Source: Promicromonospora citrea (GTDB lineage: Bacteria; Actinomycetota; Actinomycetes; Actinomycetales; Cellulomonadaceae). Taken from it: a stretch of DNA of 64,000 nucleotides. The stretch lies in NCBI RefSeq assembly GCF_013004695.1, contig NZ_JABEMG010000003.1, positions 24,960 to 88,959 of the forward strand, written 5' to 3'. Position 1 is the stretch's first letter. The number at the start of each line of letters is the position of its first letter. The notes below the pieces were generated by a model, which saw nothing but the letters and a program-made list of their open reading frames with translations, did no database searches and was not told the origin of the DNA. A program made the translations under genes and the position numbers. Positions 17,165 to 25,292 of this stretch are shown here, one piece after another.

Positions 17165-18667
17165 GTGCGAAACACGACTTCCTCGCGTCCTGCGCAGAGC
17201 GGTCGAAACGGTCCGGTGCCGGCGTCCGAGGCGGAGCCCGACGCGCTGACGATCGGCCGCCGGATCCGTCACCTGCGCACGAGCAGAGGGATGACGCTCG
17301 AGGAGCTGGCCACGGCCATCGACCGGGCTCCGTCGCAGGTCAGCACGCTCGAGAACGGCAAGCGCGAGCCCAAGTTCTCGCAGCTGCAGGCCATCGCGCG
17401 GGCGCTCGGCGCGAGCGTGGACGACCTGCTCTCGGCCGAGCCGCCGTCGGAGCGGGACGCCCTGGAGATCGAGCTCGAGCGCGTGCAGCGGGGGCCGTTG
17501 TTCGCGTCGCTCGGCATCGAGGGCGTGCGGATCGGCAAGTCGCTGCCGCAGGACGCGCTGACGACGATCCTGGCGCTGCACCGCGAGCTCGAGCGCCTCC
17601 ACACCGAGCGCGCCGCGACCCCGGAGGAGGCGCGGCGCGCCAACGCGGAGCTGCGGGACGACATGCGCGCGCGGGACAACTACCTCCCCGAGCTCGAGCA
17701 GGTGGCCAAGGGGCTGCTGGCCGACGTCGGGCACACCTCGGGTCCGCTGCCCCAGCGGATGGCCGCGGAGATCGCCGCGCACCTGGGGTTCACGCTGCAC
17801 TACGTGAGCGACCTGCCGCACTCGACGCGGTCGGTCATCGACACCCGCTACCGCCGCGTCTACCTGCCGTCCCAGGGGTTCCGGGGCCGGTCCAACACGC
17901 GCTCGGCGCTGCTGCAGGCGCTGGCCTCGCACGTGCTGGACCACACCGAGCCCGCGCACTACGGCGAGTTCCTGCGCCAGCGCGTCGAGGCCAACTACCT
18001 GGCCGCCGCGCTCATGGTGCCGGAGAAGCCGGGCGTGAAGTTCCTGCGCGACGCCAAGGACGAGCGGGCGATCGCGATCGAGGACCTGCGTGACGCCTTC
18101 GGGGTGTCGTTCGAGACGGCGGCGCACCGGTTCACCAACCTCGCGACGCGGCACCTGGGTATCCCGGTGCACTTCATGAAGGTGCACGAGTCCGGGATCC
18201 TGCACAAGGCGTACGAGAACGACGGCGTGCGGTTCCCCGCCGACCCGCTCGGGGCCGTCGAGGGCCAGCACGTGTGCAAGAAGTGGACGGCCCGGCGGGT
18301 GTTCGACGTCGAGGACCGGTTCAACCCGTACGCCCAGTACACCGACACGCCTGCGGGCACCTACTGGTGCACGTCCCGCGTGGAGTACACCTCGGACGGC
18401 GCGTTCTCCGTGTCGGTCGGCGTGCCGTTCGCGCACGTCAAGTGGTTCTCCGGCCGCGAGACGACGCAGCGGCTCGCCTCGCGCTGCCCCGACGAGTCGT
18501 GCTGCCGGCGGCCGCCGGACGAGCTGTCGGCCACGTGGGCCGACTACGCCTGGCCGTCGGCCCGCCCGCACGCGTCGATGCTCGCCGCGATGCCCTCGGG
18601 CGCGTACCCGGGTGTGGAGACCACGGAGGTCTACAAGTTCCTGGAGCGGCACGCTCCGACGGGCTGA
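17165..18667 (+). CDS. ramB: RamB-type short-chain fatty acyl regulator
   Basis: About 500 residues. An XRE helix-turn-helix near residues 30-85 (TIGRRIRHLRTSRGMTLEEL, SQVSTLENGKREPKFSQLQA) is followed by an IrrE/ImmA-like domain without a clear HExxH motif and the DUF2083-type C-terminal domain with clustered cysteines (VCKKW, TYWC, CPDESCCRRPP). This layout is that of RamB/MsrR-like regulators that control the glyoxylate cycle and acetate genes in corynebacteria and mycobacteria. The GTG at 17165 has GGAGG seven bases upstream; in-frame ATGs at 17120 and 17135 lack one. The last eight codons form part of a 24-bp tandem repeat. Confidence 0.85.
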   Translation: MRNTTSSRPAQSGRNGPVPASEAEPDALTIGRRIRHLRTSRGMTLEELATAIDRAPSQVSTLENGKREPKFSQLQAIARALGASVDDLLSAEPPSERDALEIELERVQRGPLFASLGIEGVRIGKSLPQDALTTILALHRELERLHTERAATPEEARRANAELRDDMRARDNYLPELEQVAKGLLADVGHTSGPLPQRMAAEIAAHLGFTLHYVSDLPHSTRSVIDTRYRRVYLPSQGFRGRSNTRSALLQALASHVLDHTEPAHYGEFLRQRVEANYLAAALMVPEKPGVKFLRDAKDERAIAIEDLRDAFGVSFETAAHRFTNLATRHLGIPVHFMKVHESGILHKAYENDGVRFPADPLGAVEGQHVCKKWTARRVFDVEDRFNPYAQYTDTPAGTYWCTSRVEYTSDGAFSVSVGVPFAHVKWFSGRETTQRLASRCPDESCCRRPPDELSATWADYAWPSARPHASMLAAMPSGAYPGVETTEVYKFLERHAPTG

Positions 18668-18717
18668 GTGCGGCACGCTCCGACGGGCTGAGTGTGGCAG
18701 GCTCCGACGGGCTGACC
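18646..18717 (+). repeat. 24-bp tandem repeat spanning the ramB-like stop
   Basis: Three adjacent 24-bp units (18646-18669, 18670-18693, 18694-18717). The first two are identical and begin GCGGCACGCTCCGACGGGCT; the third differs at a few positions. The first unit contains the stop codon of the regulator. The last unit abuts the stop of the convergent gene at 18719. Confidence 0.9.
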
Positions 18718-18718
18718 G

Positions 18719-20020
18719 CTACCGGTGGAAGAACTCCAGCGAGTAGAGCCCGTCGGGCTGGTCCTCGCCGAGCGGGTCGGCGTCGTCGTCCCAGTTCTTG
18801 AACTCCACGGCGACCGGCCCGGCCGCCCCCGCGGCCACCTGCAGCTCCTTGCCGACGGTGAAGGATCCCAGCGGCTGGTCGCCGAGCACCCGGTCGCGCC
18901 GGTCGACGGCGAGGAACCGCGCGACGTCCGGGCAGGTGCCGTCGGTGTCGATGCCCCGCCGGACGGCGACGGCGAGGTACGTCCGCCCGCCTGGCACCAT
19001 CCCGACGCCGAGCACGAGCGAGTTGAGCCCGAACTCGTACGCGCACTCGCGCATCGGGTGGGACCAGAGGGTGGTCTGCGGGCGCTGGGTCTCGTCGTCG
19101 AACAGGACGCTGCGGACCTCGTACCGGTCCTGGACGCCCGCGGGCCAGACGACGCGGGTCGCGGAGTGGCCCGCGGTGAGCTGTGCGCGCGTGCTCGTGC
19201 GCATCCGGTACGCGAGCGGCTTGCTGGTGCTGGGCTGGCGCCAGAGGAGGTTGCCGCCCACGACGGTCTCGCGGCCCTCCCCGTCGGTGACCATCGACAG
19301 GTTCGGGGCCGGGTCGTTCACCACCCCGACCGTCTGCGGCGCCGACCACTGCGTGCTGTCCTCGCGGACCACCGAGCGCAGCACGGTGGACCGCACACCG
19401 GAGGGTGCGGCCCAGACCACCGTGGTCTTGCCCGCGTCGTTGAGTGCGACCGCGGCGGGCAGGTCGGTGGCGACGCCGGGGACCTCCTGCACCGTCCAGG
19501 TGCCGCCGCGCGGCAGCCGGGCGAGCAGGGTTCCGCCGTCGTGGTGCAGCCGCAGGAGCACGGCCACGTCGCCGTCCGCGTTGGACACCAGGTCGCTCGC
19601 GTGCACCGGCCCGTCGTGGAACGTGGCGGGCTCGCTCCAGTCCGCGCCGTCGAGCACGCGGTAGCGGGCCGGCCCGTCCGCGTCGTGCCAGACGGACACG
19701 GCGTAGTCCTCGGGCCCGGCGGCCAGGTGGGTGAGGTGGCCGCTGGTGTCGGGCGTGCGCACCCACTCGCCCTGCTCGCCGACCTCCAGGTAGTTCACGT
19801 GCTCGTACCCGGCCTCGGAGCTCGCGTCGACGACGACCCGCCCGGTGTCGGAGACAGCGACCTCGCGGTGCGCCTCCTCCGGGCGGGAGTCCCAGCCGGT
19901 CGCCGGGTCGCCGGGCGCCGCGGCGGCGGTGTGCGCGGCCAGTGACGCGAGCAGCGCGCCTGCCACGACGGCGGCCGCCGCCCGGACGGCCGCCGTCGGA
20001 GGGACGGGTGGACGACGCAT
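18719..20020 (-). CDS. Secreted protein of unknown function
   Basis: A 433-residue exported protein. An N-terminal signal peptide (MRRPPVPPTAAVRAAAAVVA, then GALLASLAAHTAAAAPG with an AxA-type cleavage site) precedes repeated beta-strand-like segments with Trp at regular distances (TGWDS, EWVRTPDTSGHLTHLAAGPE, YAVSVWHDADGPARY, TVVWAAPSG), reminiscent of a beta-propeller or WD/sialidase-like fold. No catalytic motif was recognised. The ATG at 20018-20020 has AGGAG five bases upstream. It is convergent with the RamB-like gene and 115 bp downstream of the PHB-depolymerase-family gene on the same strand, so it may be co-transcribed with it. Confidence 0.65.
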   Translation of the reverse strand: MRRPPVPPTAAVRAAAAVVAGALLASLAAHTAAAAPGDPATGWDSRPEEAHREVAVSDTGRVVVDASSEAGYEHVNYLEVGEQGEWVRTPDTSGHLTHLAAGPEDYAVSVWHDADGPARYRVLDGADWSEPATFHDGPVHASDLVSNADGDVAVLLRLHHDGGTLLARLPRGGTWTVQEVPGVATDLPAAVALNDAGKTTVVWAAPSGVRSTVLRSVVREDSTQWSAPQTVGVVNDPAPNLSMVTDGEGRETVVGGNLLWRQPSTSKPLAYRMRTSTRAQLTAGHSATRVVWPAGVQDRYEVRSVLFDDETQRPQTTLWSHPMRECAYEFGLNSLVLGVGMVPGGRTYLAVAVRRGIDTDGTCPDVARFLAVDRRDRVLGDQPLGSFTVGKELQVAAGAAGPVAVEFKNWDDDADPLGEDQPDGLYSLEFFHR

Positions 20021-20135
20021 GATCACTCCTGGTGTCCGTGCGGCGGCCCGCGGCGGCGTTGCCGCGGTGCCCTGGCCGGGAGGCCTCGTCCCTCGATCGT
20101 GGCACGGGGGGCGCGCTGCGGCACCGAAAGTCGGC

Positions 20136-21416
20136 TCAGCAGCCCGTGACCCGCTCGTACACCCCCTCGGAGGTCTCTCGCAGGGTGGTCACCGTCGCGT
20201 TCCCCTGGCCCAGGTAGTCGAGCGAGCCGACGGCGTAGTACGGGTTGTACGGGTCGATGCCGTACGACGTGGCCCGGCCCGCCGCCTGGTGCTGCGCGTT
20301 GGTCGCGGCCCCGCAGTACGCCTCGGGGTCGGTCGGGTCGGTGGGATCCGTCGGGTCCGTGGGGTCGGTGGGCTCGCCGGACCGGTCGACGCGGCGGTTG
20401 TGGTCGAGGAAGAAGTCGGTGACGTACGCCGGGTAGTCGATCGAGCTCGCCGTGATGTACGAGCCGCCGGGCCCGCCGCCGGCCGGCCAGGCGTGACCCA
20501 CGTTCGTGTTCGTGACGAGCGAGACCCGCGGCCCGTCCGCGTCGGACCACAGCGTGCCCGACCCTGCGGTGTTCGTGCCGGGCAGCCCGGCCAGCGAGAA
20601 CGACGACTGGCTGGAGGCGCCGTAGATCCCGGCCATGACCTGGGCGTTCAGCGCGTTGTACCCGGGTGCCACGGTGACGTCCGACGACCCGTGGACCACG
20701 GACGTGAGCTGGGTCGCGAAGCCGGGCGAGCCGGTGGAGGCGAAGCTCCGGCACGTGCTGGTGGCCTGCGCCTGCGTGGTCGCCACGTACGAGATCTGCG
20801 CGGACGTCGTCCCGACCGTCGGCCCCGCGTCGATGCCGATGCCCGCGAACACGTCGGGGGCGAGGCAGCCCATGACCATGGTCTCGCCGCCGCCCGACGA
20901 CAGGCCCGTGAGGTAGACCTGGTTCGGGTCGAGGCCGAGCGACGCGTCGCCCAGCAGGTCGTCGACGAGCTGGAGCAGGTTGTCGTCGTGCCGCGCCGGG
21001 TTGGCCCGCGAGTGGCCGGTGTCGTAGTAGTCCCAGCACCCGAGCAGGACACCACCGTCCGGCGCGGCGGGCGCCGCCACGACCATGCCGTGCGCGTCGG
21101 CCGTCGCCGCCCAGTTGCCGCCGGTGCGCAGGTCGGCGGCGGTCTGCACGCAGCCGTGCAGCGAGATCATCAGCGCACGCCCGGCGGGCAGCGCCGGCTC
21201 GGACGTCGGTACGTAGAGCTGCGTCGTCATGCCGCCGGCGGTGCGGGACGTCCAGGCGCCCGCGGCCGCCTGCGCGGCCGGCGGGTCGGCGTGGGGTGCC
21301 GCGACGGCGGCGGTCGGTACGAGGGTCAGGGCGACGGCAGCGGCGAGGGCCAGGCCGCGGCGCAGTGGCCTGCGCCGGGGCGTGCGACGGGCCACGGACG
21401 GGGACGGGTGTGTCAT
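20136..21416 (-). CDS. Secreted PHB depolymerase-family esterase
   Basis: 426 residues. A twin-arginine-like or Sec signal (RRTPRRRPLRRG followed by LALAAAVALTLVPTAAVAAP) precedes an alpha/beta-hydrolase domain of the esterase_phb type: oxyanion loop SLHGCVQTAADL, lipase box TGLSSGGGETM with the catalytic Ser, Asp in VHGSSDVTVAPG, and His in VGHAWPAGGG. A TDP-repeat linker (9-bp DNA repeats) leads to a small Cys-bounded C-terminal domain (AYCGAATNAQHQAAGRATSY to VYERVTGC) seen in actinobacterial scl-PHA depolymerases. The family also includes acetylxylan and feruloyl esterases, so the substrate is not certain. The start has GGAGG upstream. Confidence 0.8.
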   Translation of the reverse strand: MTHPSPSVARRTPRRRPLRRGLALAAAVALTLVPTAAVAAPHADPPAAQAAAGAWTSRTAGGMTTQLYVPTSEPALPAGRALMISLHGCVQTAADLRTGGNWAATADAHGMVVAAPAAPDGGVLLGCWDYYDTGHSRANPARHDDNLLQLVDDLLGDASLGLDPNQVYLTGLSSGGGETMVMGCLAPDVFAGIGIDAGPTVGTTSAQISYVATTQAQATSTCRSFASTGSPGFATQLTSVVHGSSDVTVAPGYNALNAQVMAGIYGASSQSSFSLAGLPGTNTAGSGTLWSDADGPRVSLVTNTNVGHAWPAGGGPGGSYITASSIDYPAYVTDFFLDHNRRVDRSGEPTDPTDPTDPTDPTDPEAYCGAATNAQHQAAGRATSYGIDPYNPYYAVGSLDYLGQGNATVTTLRETSEGVYERVTGC

Positions 21417-21493
21417 GCGAACCTCCACGGTGAGGTCGTGCTGCCCCGCGCACCGTTGCGCCGACAGCCGGACAACTGGGGACATTAGGTGCG

Positions 21494-21590
21494 ACCTGAA
21501 TCACCTGTCAATGGTGTGGGCAGGCGGGTGGGTTGACATGAACCGCCCGGCTCGTCCACTATTCCCGCAACCTGAATCGCCTCTCAGGTT
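21494..21590. promoter_or_regulatory. Promoter with repeated operator-like motif before ABC operon
   Basis: ACCTGAATC[A/G]CCT occurs twice (21494-21506 and 21570-21582), flanking a promoter TTGACA (21533-21538), 18 bp, CACTAT (21557-21562). The second copy is half of a perfect 7-bp inverted repeat, AACCTGA (21569-21575) with TCAGGTT (21584-21590), at the expected transcription start. The region is divergent between the depolymerase gene and the ABC operon. The regulator is unknown; the TetR protein encoded downstream is a candidate. Confidence 0.55.
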
Positions 21591-21644
21591 TGGCGGCGTC
21601 GCCGAACCGGAGGAGGTGACGACCACCCGAAGAAGGGCAGTGTC

Positions 21645-22847
21645 ATGCGGACGAGGAAGTCCCTCATGGCTGTCGCCGCGGCGGCGGTGACGGGCCTGGC
21701 GCTCGCGGCGTGCGCGCCGACCGGCGCGACCACCGGCGGCAGCGGCGGCGACGGCGAGGACGCCGCACCGATCGACATCGGCATCGTCTACTCCGAGTCC
21801 GGGCCCCTCGCCGCATACGGCGAGGCGTACAAGGACGGGTTCGAGGCGGGTCTCGACCACGCGACCGGCGGCACGGGCGAGATCGCGGGCCGCCCGCTCA
21901 ACGTCACCTATCACGACGACGCGGGCGACCCCGAGAAGGCCGTCTCGCAGGCCAAGGACCTCATCGGCAAGGGCTACCAGATCCTCGGCGGCACCGTGGT
22001 GTCCGGCGTCGCGCTGCCGCTCGCCGAGCAGGCCGATCAGAACAAGGTGCTGTACGTGTCCGGCCCCGCCGCCGTCGACGCGCTCACCGGCATCAACCGC
22101 TACACCTTCCGCAGCGGCAGGCAGTCGCTGCAGGACGTCGCCGCGGCCGGCACGTTCGTCGAGCCCGACGGCGCGAAGGTCGTCGTGTTCGCCCAGGACA
22201 ACGCGTTCGGCCAGGGCAACCTCGCCGCCGTCGACGGCGTGCTCGGCGCGCAGGGTGCCGAGGTCTCCTCCGTGCTCGTGCCCGAGGACGCCACCGAGTT
22301 CACGCCGTTCGCCAAGAAGGTGCTCGACGCGCAGGCCGACATGGTCTTCGTCGCCTGGGCCGGTGCGACGACCGGCGCGATGTGGCAGGGCCTCGACCAG
22401 CAGGGCGTGCTCGACGAGACCACCGTCGTCACGGGCCTGGGCGACGTGTCCACCTACGGTGCCTACGGCGAGGCCGCCACGAAGGTCAGCTTCCTCAACC
22501 ACTACTTCCCGGGCGCGGCCGGCACCGAGACCGAGGCCGCGATGCTCGCCGCCGTCGAGGAGCAGGGCGGCACGCCCGACCTGTTCACGCCGGACGGGTT
22601 CGTGGCGGCGCAGCTCATGGTGCACGCGATCGAGGAGGGTGCCGGAGACGTCGAGGCCATGGTCGACGCGCTCGAGGGCTACACCTTCGAGGGTCCCAAG
22701 GGTCCGACGACGGTGCGCGCCTCCGACCACGCGCTGATCCAGCCGATGTACCAGGCGCGCCTGGTCGAGGACGACGGCACGTGGACGCCCGAGCTCGTCG
22801 AGACCATCGACGGCGAGGCCGTCGCGCCCGCGGAGGCGGCGGAGTGA
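21645..22847 (+). CDS. LIV-type ABC transporter substrate-binding lipoprotein
   Basis: A 400-residue extracellular binding protein of the Peripla_BP_6 type. Lipoprotein signal MRTRKSLMAVAAAAVTGLAL with lipobox AAC (lipidated Cys at residue 23). The mature part starts IDIGIVYSESGPLAAYGEAY, then KDLIGKGYQILGGTVVSGVA and FAQDNAFGQGNLAAVDGVLG, as in LivJ/AmiC-type proteins. These bind branched-chain amino acids, amides or short carboxylates; the ligand is not fixed by sequence. AGGAGGTG lies upstream near 21611, with a second purine-rich stretch (GAAGAAGGG) nearer the ATG. First gene of a five-gene importer with 4-bp overlaps throughout. Confidence 0.9.
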   Translation: MRTRKSLMAVAAAAVTGLALAACAPTGATTGGSGGDGEDAAPIDIGIVYSESGPLAAYGEAYKDGFEAGLDHATGGTGEIAGRPLNVTYHDDAGDPEKAVSQAKDLIGKGYQILGGTVVSGVALPLAEQADQNKVLYVSGPAAVDALTGINRYTFRSGRQSLQDVAAAGTFVEPDGAKVVVFAQDNAFGQGNLAAVDGVLGAQGAEVSSVLVPEDATEFTPFAKKVLDAQADMVFVAWAGATTGAMWQGLDQQGVLDETTVVTGLGDVSTYGAYGEAATKVSFLNHYFPGAAGTETEAAMLAAVEEQGGTPDLFTPDGFVAAQLMVHAIEEGAGDVEAMVDALEGYTFEGPKGPTTVRASDHALIQPMYQARLVEDDGTWTPELVETIDGEAVAPAEAAE

Positions 22848-23665
22848 CGGCGGGTGGCGAGCCGGTCCTGGAGACCGAAGGGCTCGGGCTGACGATCGGC
22901 GGGGCGCGGATCCTCTCGGGGATCGACCTGCGGGTGGCGCGCGGCGAGCTCGTCGGTGTCATCGGGCCGAACGGCGCGGGGAAGACGACCCTGTTCAACC
23001 TGGTGAGCGGCATCTACCGGCCCACGAGCGGCCGCGTGCTGCTGGACGGCCGAGACGTGACATCGGCGTCGGTCGCCGTGCGCGCCCGTGCCGGGCTGGG
23101 CCGGACCTTCCAGACGTCCAGCCTGTTCCCGCGGCTCACGGTCGCGGAGAACGTGCGGCTCGCCACCCAGCGCCGCCGCGGCGGCAGCCTCTCGGTGCTC
23201 CGCTTCCCCCGGCGCGGCGACGACGCGTCGGCCGAGGCGGCGCAGCACCTGGCCACGGTAGGCCTGACCCACCGGGCCGACGCCGCGGCGGGCGACCTCT
23301 CGCACGGCGACAAGCGCAAGCTCGAGATCGCGGTGCTGCTCGCCATGGACTCGTCCGTGGTGCTGCTCGACGAGCCGATGGCCGGTGTGGCCACGGGCGA
23401 CGTCGCGGGGCTCGTCGAGGTCATCCGGTCCATCGGCGCGTCCGGGCGCACCGTGCTCATGGTCGAGCACCACATGGACGTCGTGCTCGGGCTGGCCGAC
23501 CGCGTGGCGGTGCTGCACCACGGCGAGCTGCTGACGTGCGACGTCCCCGAGAAGGTCATGGCGGACGACACGGTCCAGTCGGCGTACCTGGGCACGACGG
23601 CCGGCACGACGGCCGGCTCGAGAGCAGGGACGACGGCAGGGACGACGGCAGGGAGCGCGGCATGA
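22844..23665 (+). CDS. LIV-type ABC transporter ATP-binding protein (LivG-like)
   Basis: 273-residue ATPase. Walker [11 protein letters not shown]-loop in GLGRTFQTSSLFPRL, signature LSHGDKRKLEIA (a variant of LSGGQ), Walker B VVLLDEPMAGV, and H-loop VEHHMDVV, all typical of LivG. The GTG at 22844 overlaps the binding-protein stop. The conserved fold ends at AYLG; a 20-residue tail of repeated TTAG units encoded by 12-bp DNA repeats follows and is unusual for the family. It couples ATP hydrolysis to import through the two permeases downstream. Confidence 0.92.
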   Translation: MTAGGEPVLETEGLGLTIGGARILSGIDLRVARGELVGVIGPNGAGKTTLFNLVSGIYRPTSGRVLLDGRDVTSASVAVRARAGLGRTFQTSSLFPRLTVAENVRLATQRRRGGSLSVLRFPRRGDDASAEAAQHLATVGLTHRADAAAGDLSHGDKRKLEIAVLLAMDSSVVLLDEPMAGVATGDVAGLVEVIRSIGASGRTVLMVEHHMDVVLGLADRVAVLHHGELLTCDVPEKVMADDTVQSAYLGTTAGTTAGSRAGTTAGTTAGSAA

Positions 23666-24420
23666 GCGGGACACCGGTGCTGCGGGTGCGCGACCTCACC
23701 GCGCGCATCGCCGGCCAGGAGGTGGTGCACGGCGTGACGTTCGACGTCCCGGCGTCGGGCGTCACGGCGGTGCTCGGCCGCAACGGCGTCGGCAAGACCT
23801 CGACGCTCCGCGCGGTGCTCGGCCTGATCGAGCGCTCCGGCGAGGTGGAGCTCGACGGCGTCCGCGTGGACGCCGAGCGCACCGACCGCATCGTGCGCCG
23901 CGGCGTCGGCTACGTGCCGGAGGACCGCGAGGTGTTCGCGGGCCTGACCGTCGCGGAGAACCTGCGCCTGGCCGACCGGGGCGGCTCCGGTGGCGCGACG
24001 CCGGAGCGGCGCGCGCTCGTCGACGCCCTGTTCCCCGACCTCGTCGCCCGCGCGCAGCAGCGTGCCGGCACGCTGTCGGGCGGCCAGCAGCAGATGGTGT
24101 CGCTGGCCCGGGCGCTGCTCAACGACAACAGGATCCTGCTCGTCGACGAGCCGACCAAGGGCCTGGCGCCCCGCATCGTGGGCGAGGTCGCCGAGGCGCT
24201 CGCCGCCGCGGCGCAGACCGTGCCCATCCTCCTCGTGGAGCAGAACCTGCAGGTCGTCGAGCGGCTCGCCGAGCGCGTCGTCGTCATCGACGCGGGCCGC
24301 GTGGTGCATACCGGCCCGGCGCGCGAGCTCCTCGACGACGCCGACCGGGTCCAGCGGCTGCTCGGGGTGCACGCGGAGCGGCCCGCGGACGAGACCGCCG
24401 AGCCGGAGGCCGCCCGATGA
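23662..24420 (+). CDS. LIV-type ABC transporter ATP-binding protein (LivF-like)
   Basis: 252-residue second ATPase of the importer. Walker A GRNGVGKTS, the LivF-typical RRGVGYVPEDREVFAGLTVA, signature LSGGQQQMVSLARAL, Walker B ILLVDEPTKGLAPR and H-loop VEQNLQVVERL. The ATG at 23662 overlaps the preceding stop (ATGA). Pairs with the LivG-like protein as a heterodimer on the cytoplasmic face. Confidence 0.92.
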   Translation: MSGTPVLRVRDLTARIAGQEVVHGVTFDVPASGVTAVLGRNGVGKTSTLRAVLGLIERSGEVELDGVRVDAERTDRIVRRGVGYVPEDREVFAGLTVAENLRLADRGGSGGATPERRALVDALFPDLVARAQQRAGTLSGGQQQMVSLARALLNDNRILLVDEPTKGLAPRIVGEVAEALAAAAQTVPILLVEQNLQVVERLAERVVVIDAGRVVHTGPARELLDDADRVQRLLGVHAERPADETAEPEAAR

Positions 24421-25292
24421 GCACCCTCGTCCTCCTGCTCGCCACCGGCCTGGGGCTCGGCGGGCTGTACTTCCTCGTCGCGTCGGGCCTGTCGCTGATC
24501 TACGGGCTCATGGGCGTGCTGAACTTCGCGCACGGCTCGTTCCTCACGCTCGGCGCGTTCGTCGGGCTCGCCGCGGGCAACGCGGTCGGCGCGGGCACCT
24601 GGGGCGGGCTGCTGCTCGGCCTCGCGGTCGGCGCGCTGACCGGCGCCGCCGCCGCGGCGGCCACCGAGCTCGGTCTGATCCGGCCTCTGTACCAGCGGCA
24701 CATCGAGCAGGTGCTCGTCACCGTCGGTCTCTCGCTCGCGACGGTCGCGCTGTTCGAGGGGATCTGGGGCCCCAACCCCCGCCCCGTGACGCGTACCGCC
24801 TGGCTCGGCTCGACCACCGAGGTGCTCGGCGCCCGCGTGCCCAACACCGCGTTCCTCAACGTGCTCGCGGCCGCGGCGGTGCTCTGCGGCATCGTCGCGT
24901 TCCTGCGGTACACGCGGTACGGCCTGATCATCCGCGCCGGCGTCGAGAACCGCGCCATGGTGACGGCGCTCGGCATCGACGTGCGGCGCGCGTTCACGCT
25001 CGTGTTCGCCGTCGGCGGCGCGGCGGCCGGGCTGGGCGGCGTGCTCGCCACGCAGTCGCTCAACTACGTGTCCCCGCACCTGGGGGCGAGCCTGCTCATC
25101 TTCGCCTTCATCGTCACGGTGATCGGCGGCATGGGATCGTTGACCGGCGCCGCCGTGGCGTCCGTCGTCGTGGCCGTGCTGCAGCAGCTCGCCAACTTCT
25201 ACCTCGACAACACCGGCGACCTGATCGTCGTCCTGCTCCTGGCGCTCGTCCTGCTCGTGCGCCCGTCCGGACTGATGGGGAGGCCCGCATGA
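24417..25292 (+). CDS. LIV-type ABC transporter permease (LivH-like)
   Basis: 291-residue integral membrane protein with about eight hydrophobic helices. Family motifs include GLSLIYGLMGVLNFAHGSFL near the N-terminus, the EAA-like region RYGLIIRAGVENRAMVTALG around residues 165-185, and IVTVIGGMGSLTGAAVAS near the C-terminus. Start and stop both overlap the neighbouring genes by four bases. Confidence 0.92.
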   Translation: MSTLVLLLATGLGLGGLYFLVASGLSLIYGLMGVLNFAHGSFLTLGAFVGLAAGNAVGAGTWGGLLLGLAVGALTGAAAAAATELGLIRPLYQRHIEQVLVTVGLSLATVALFEGIWGPNPRPVTRTAWLGSTTEVLGARVPNTAFLNVLAAAAVLCGIVAFLRYTRYGLIIRAGVENRAMVTALGIDVRRAFTLVFAVGGAAAGLGGVLATQSLNYVSPHLGASLLIFAFIVTVIGGMGSLTGAAVASVVVAVLQQLANFYLDNTGDLIVVLLLALVLLVRPSGLMGRPA

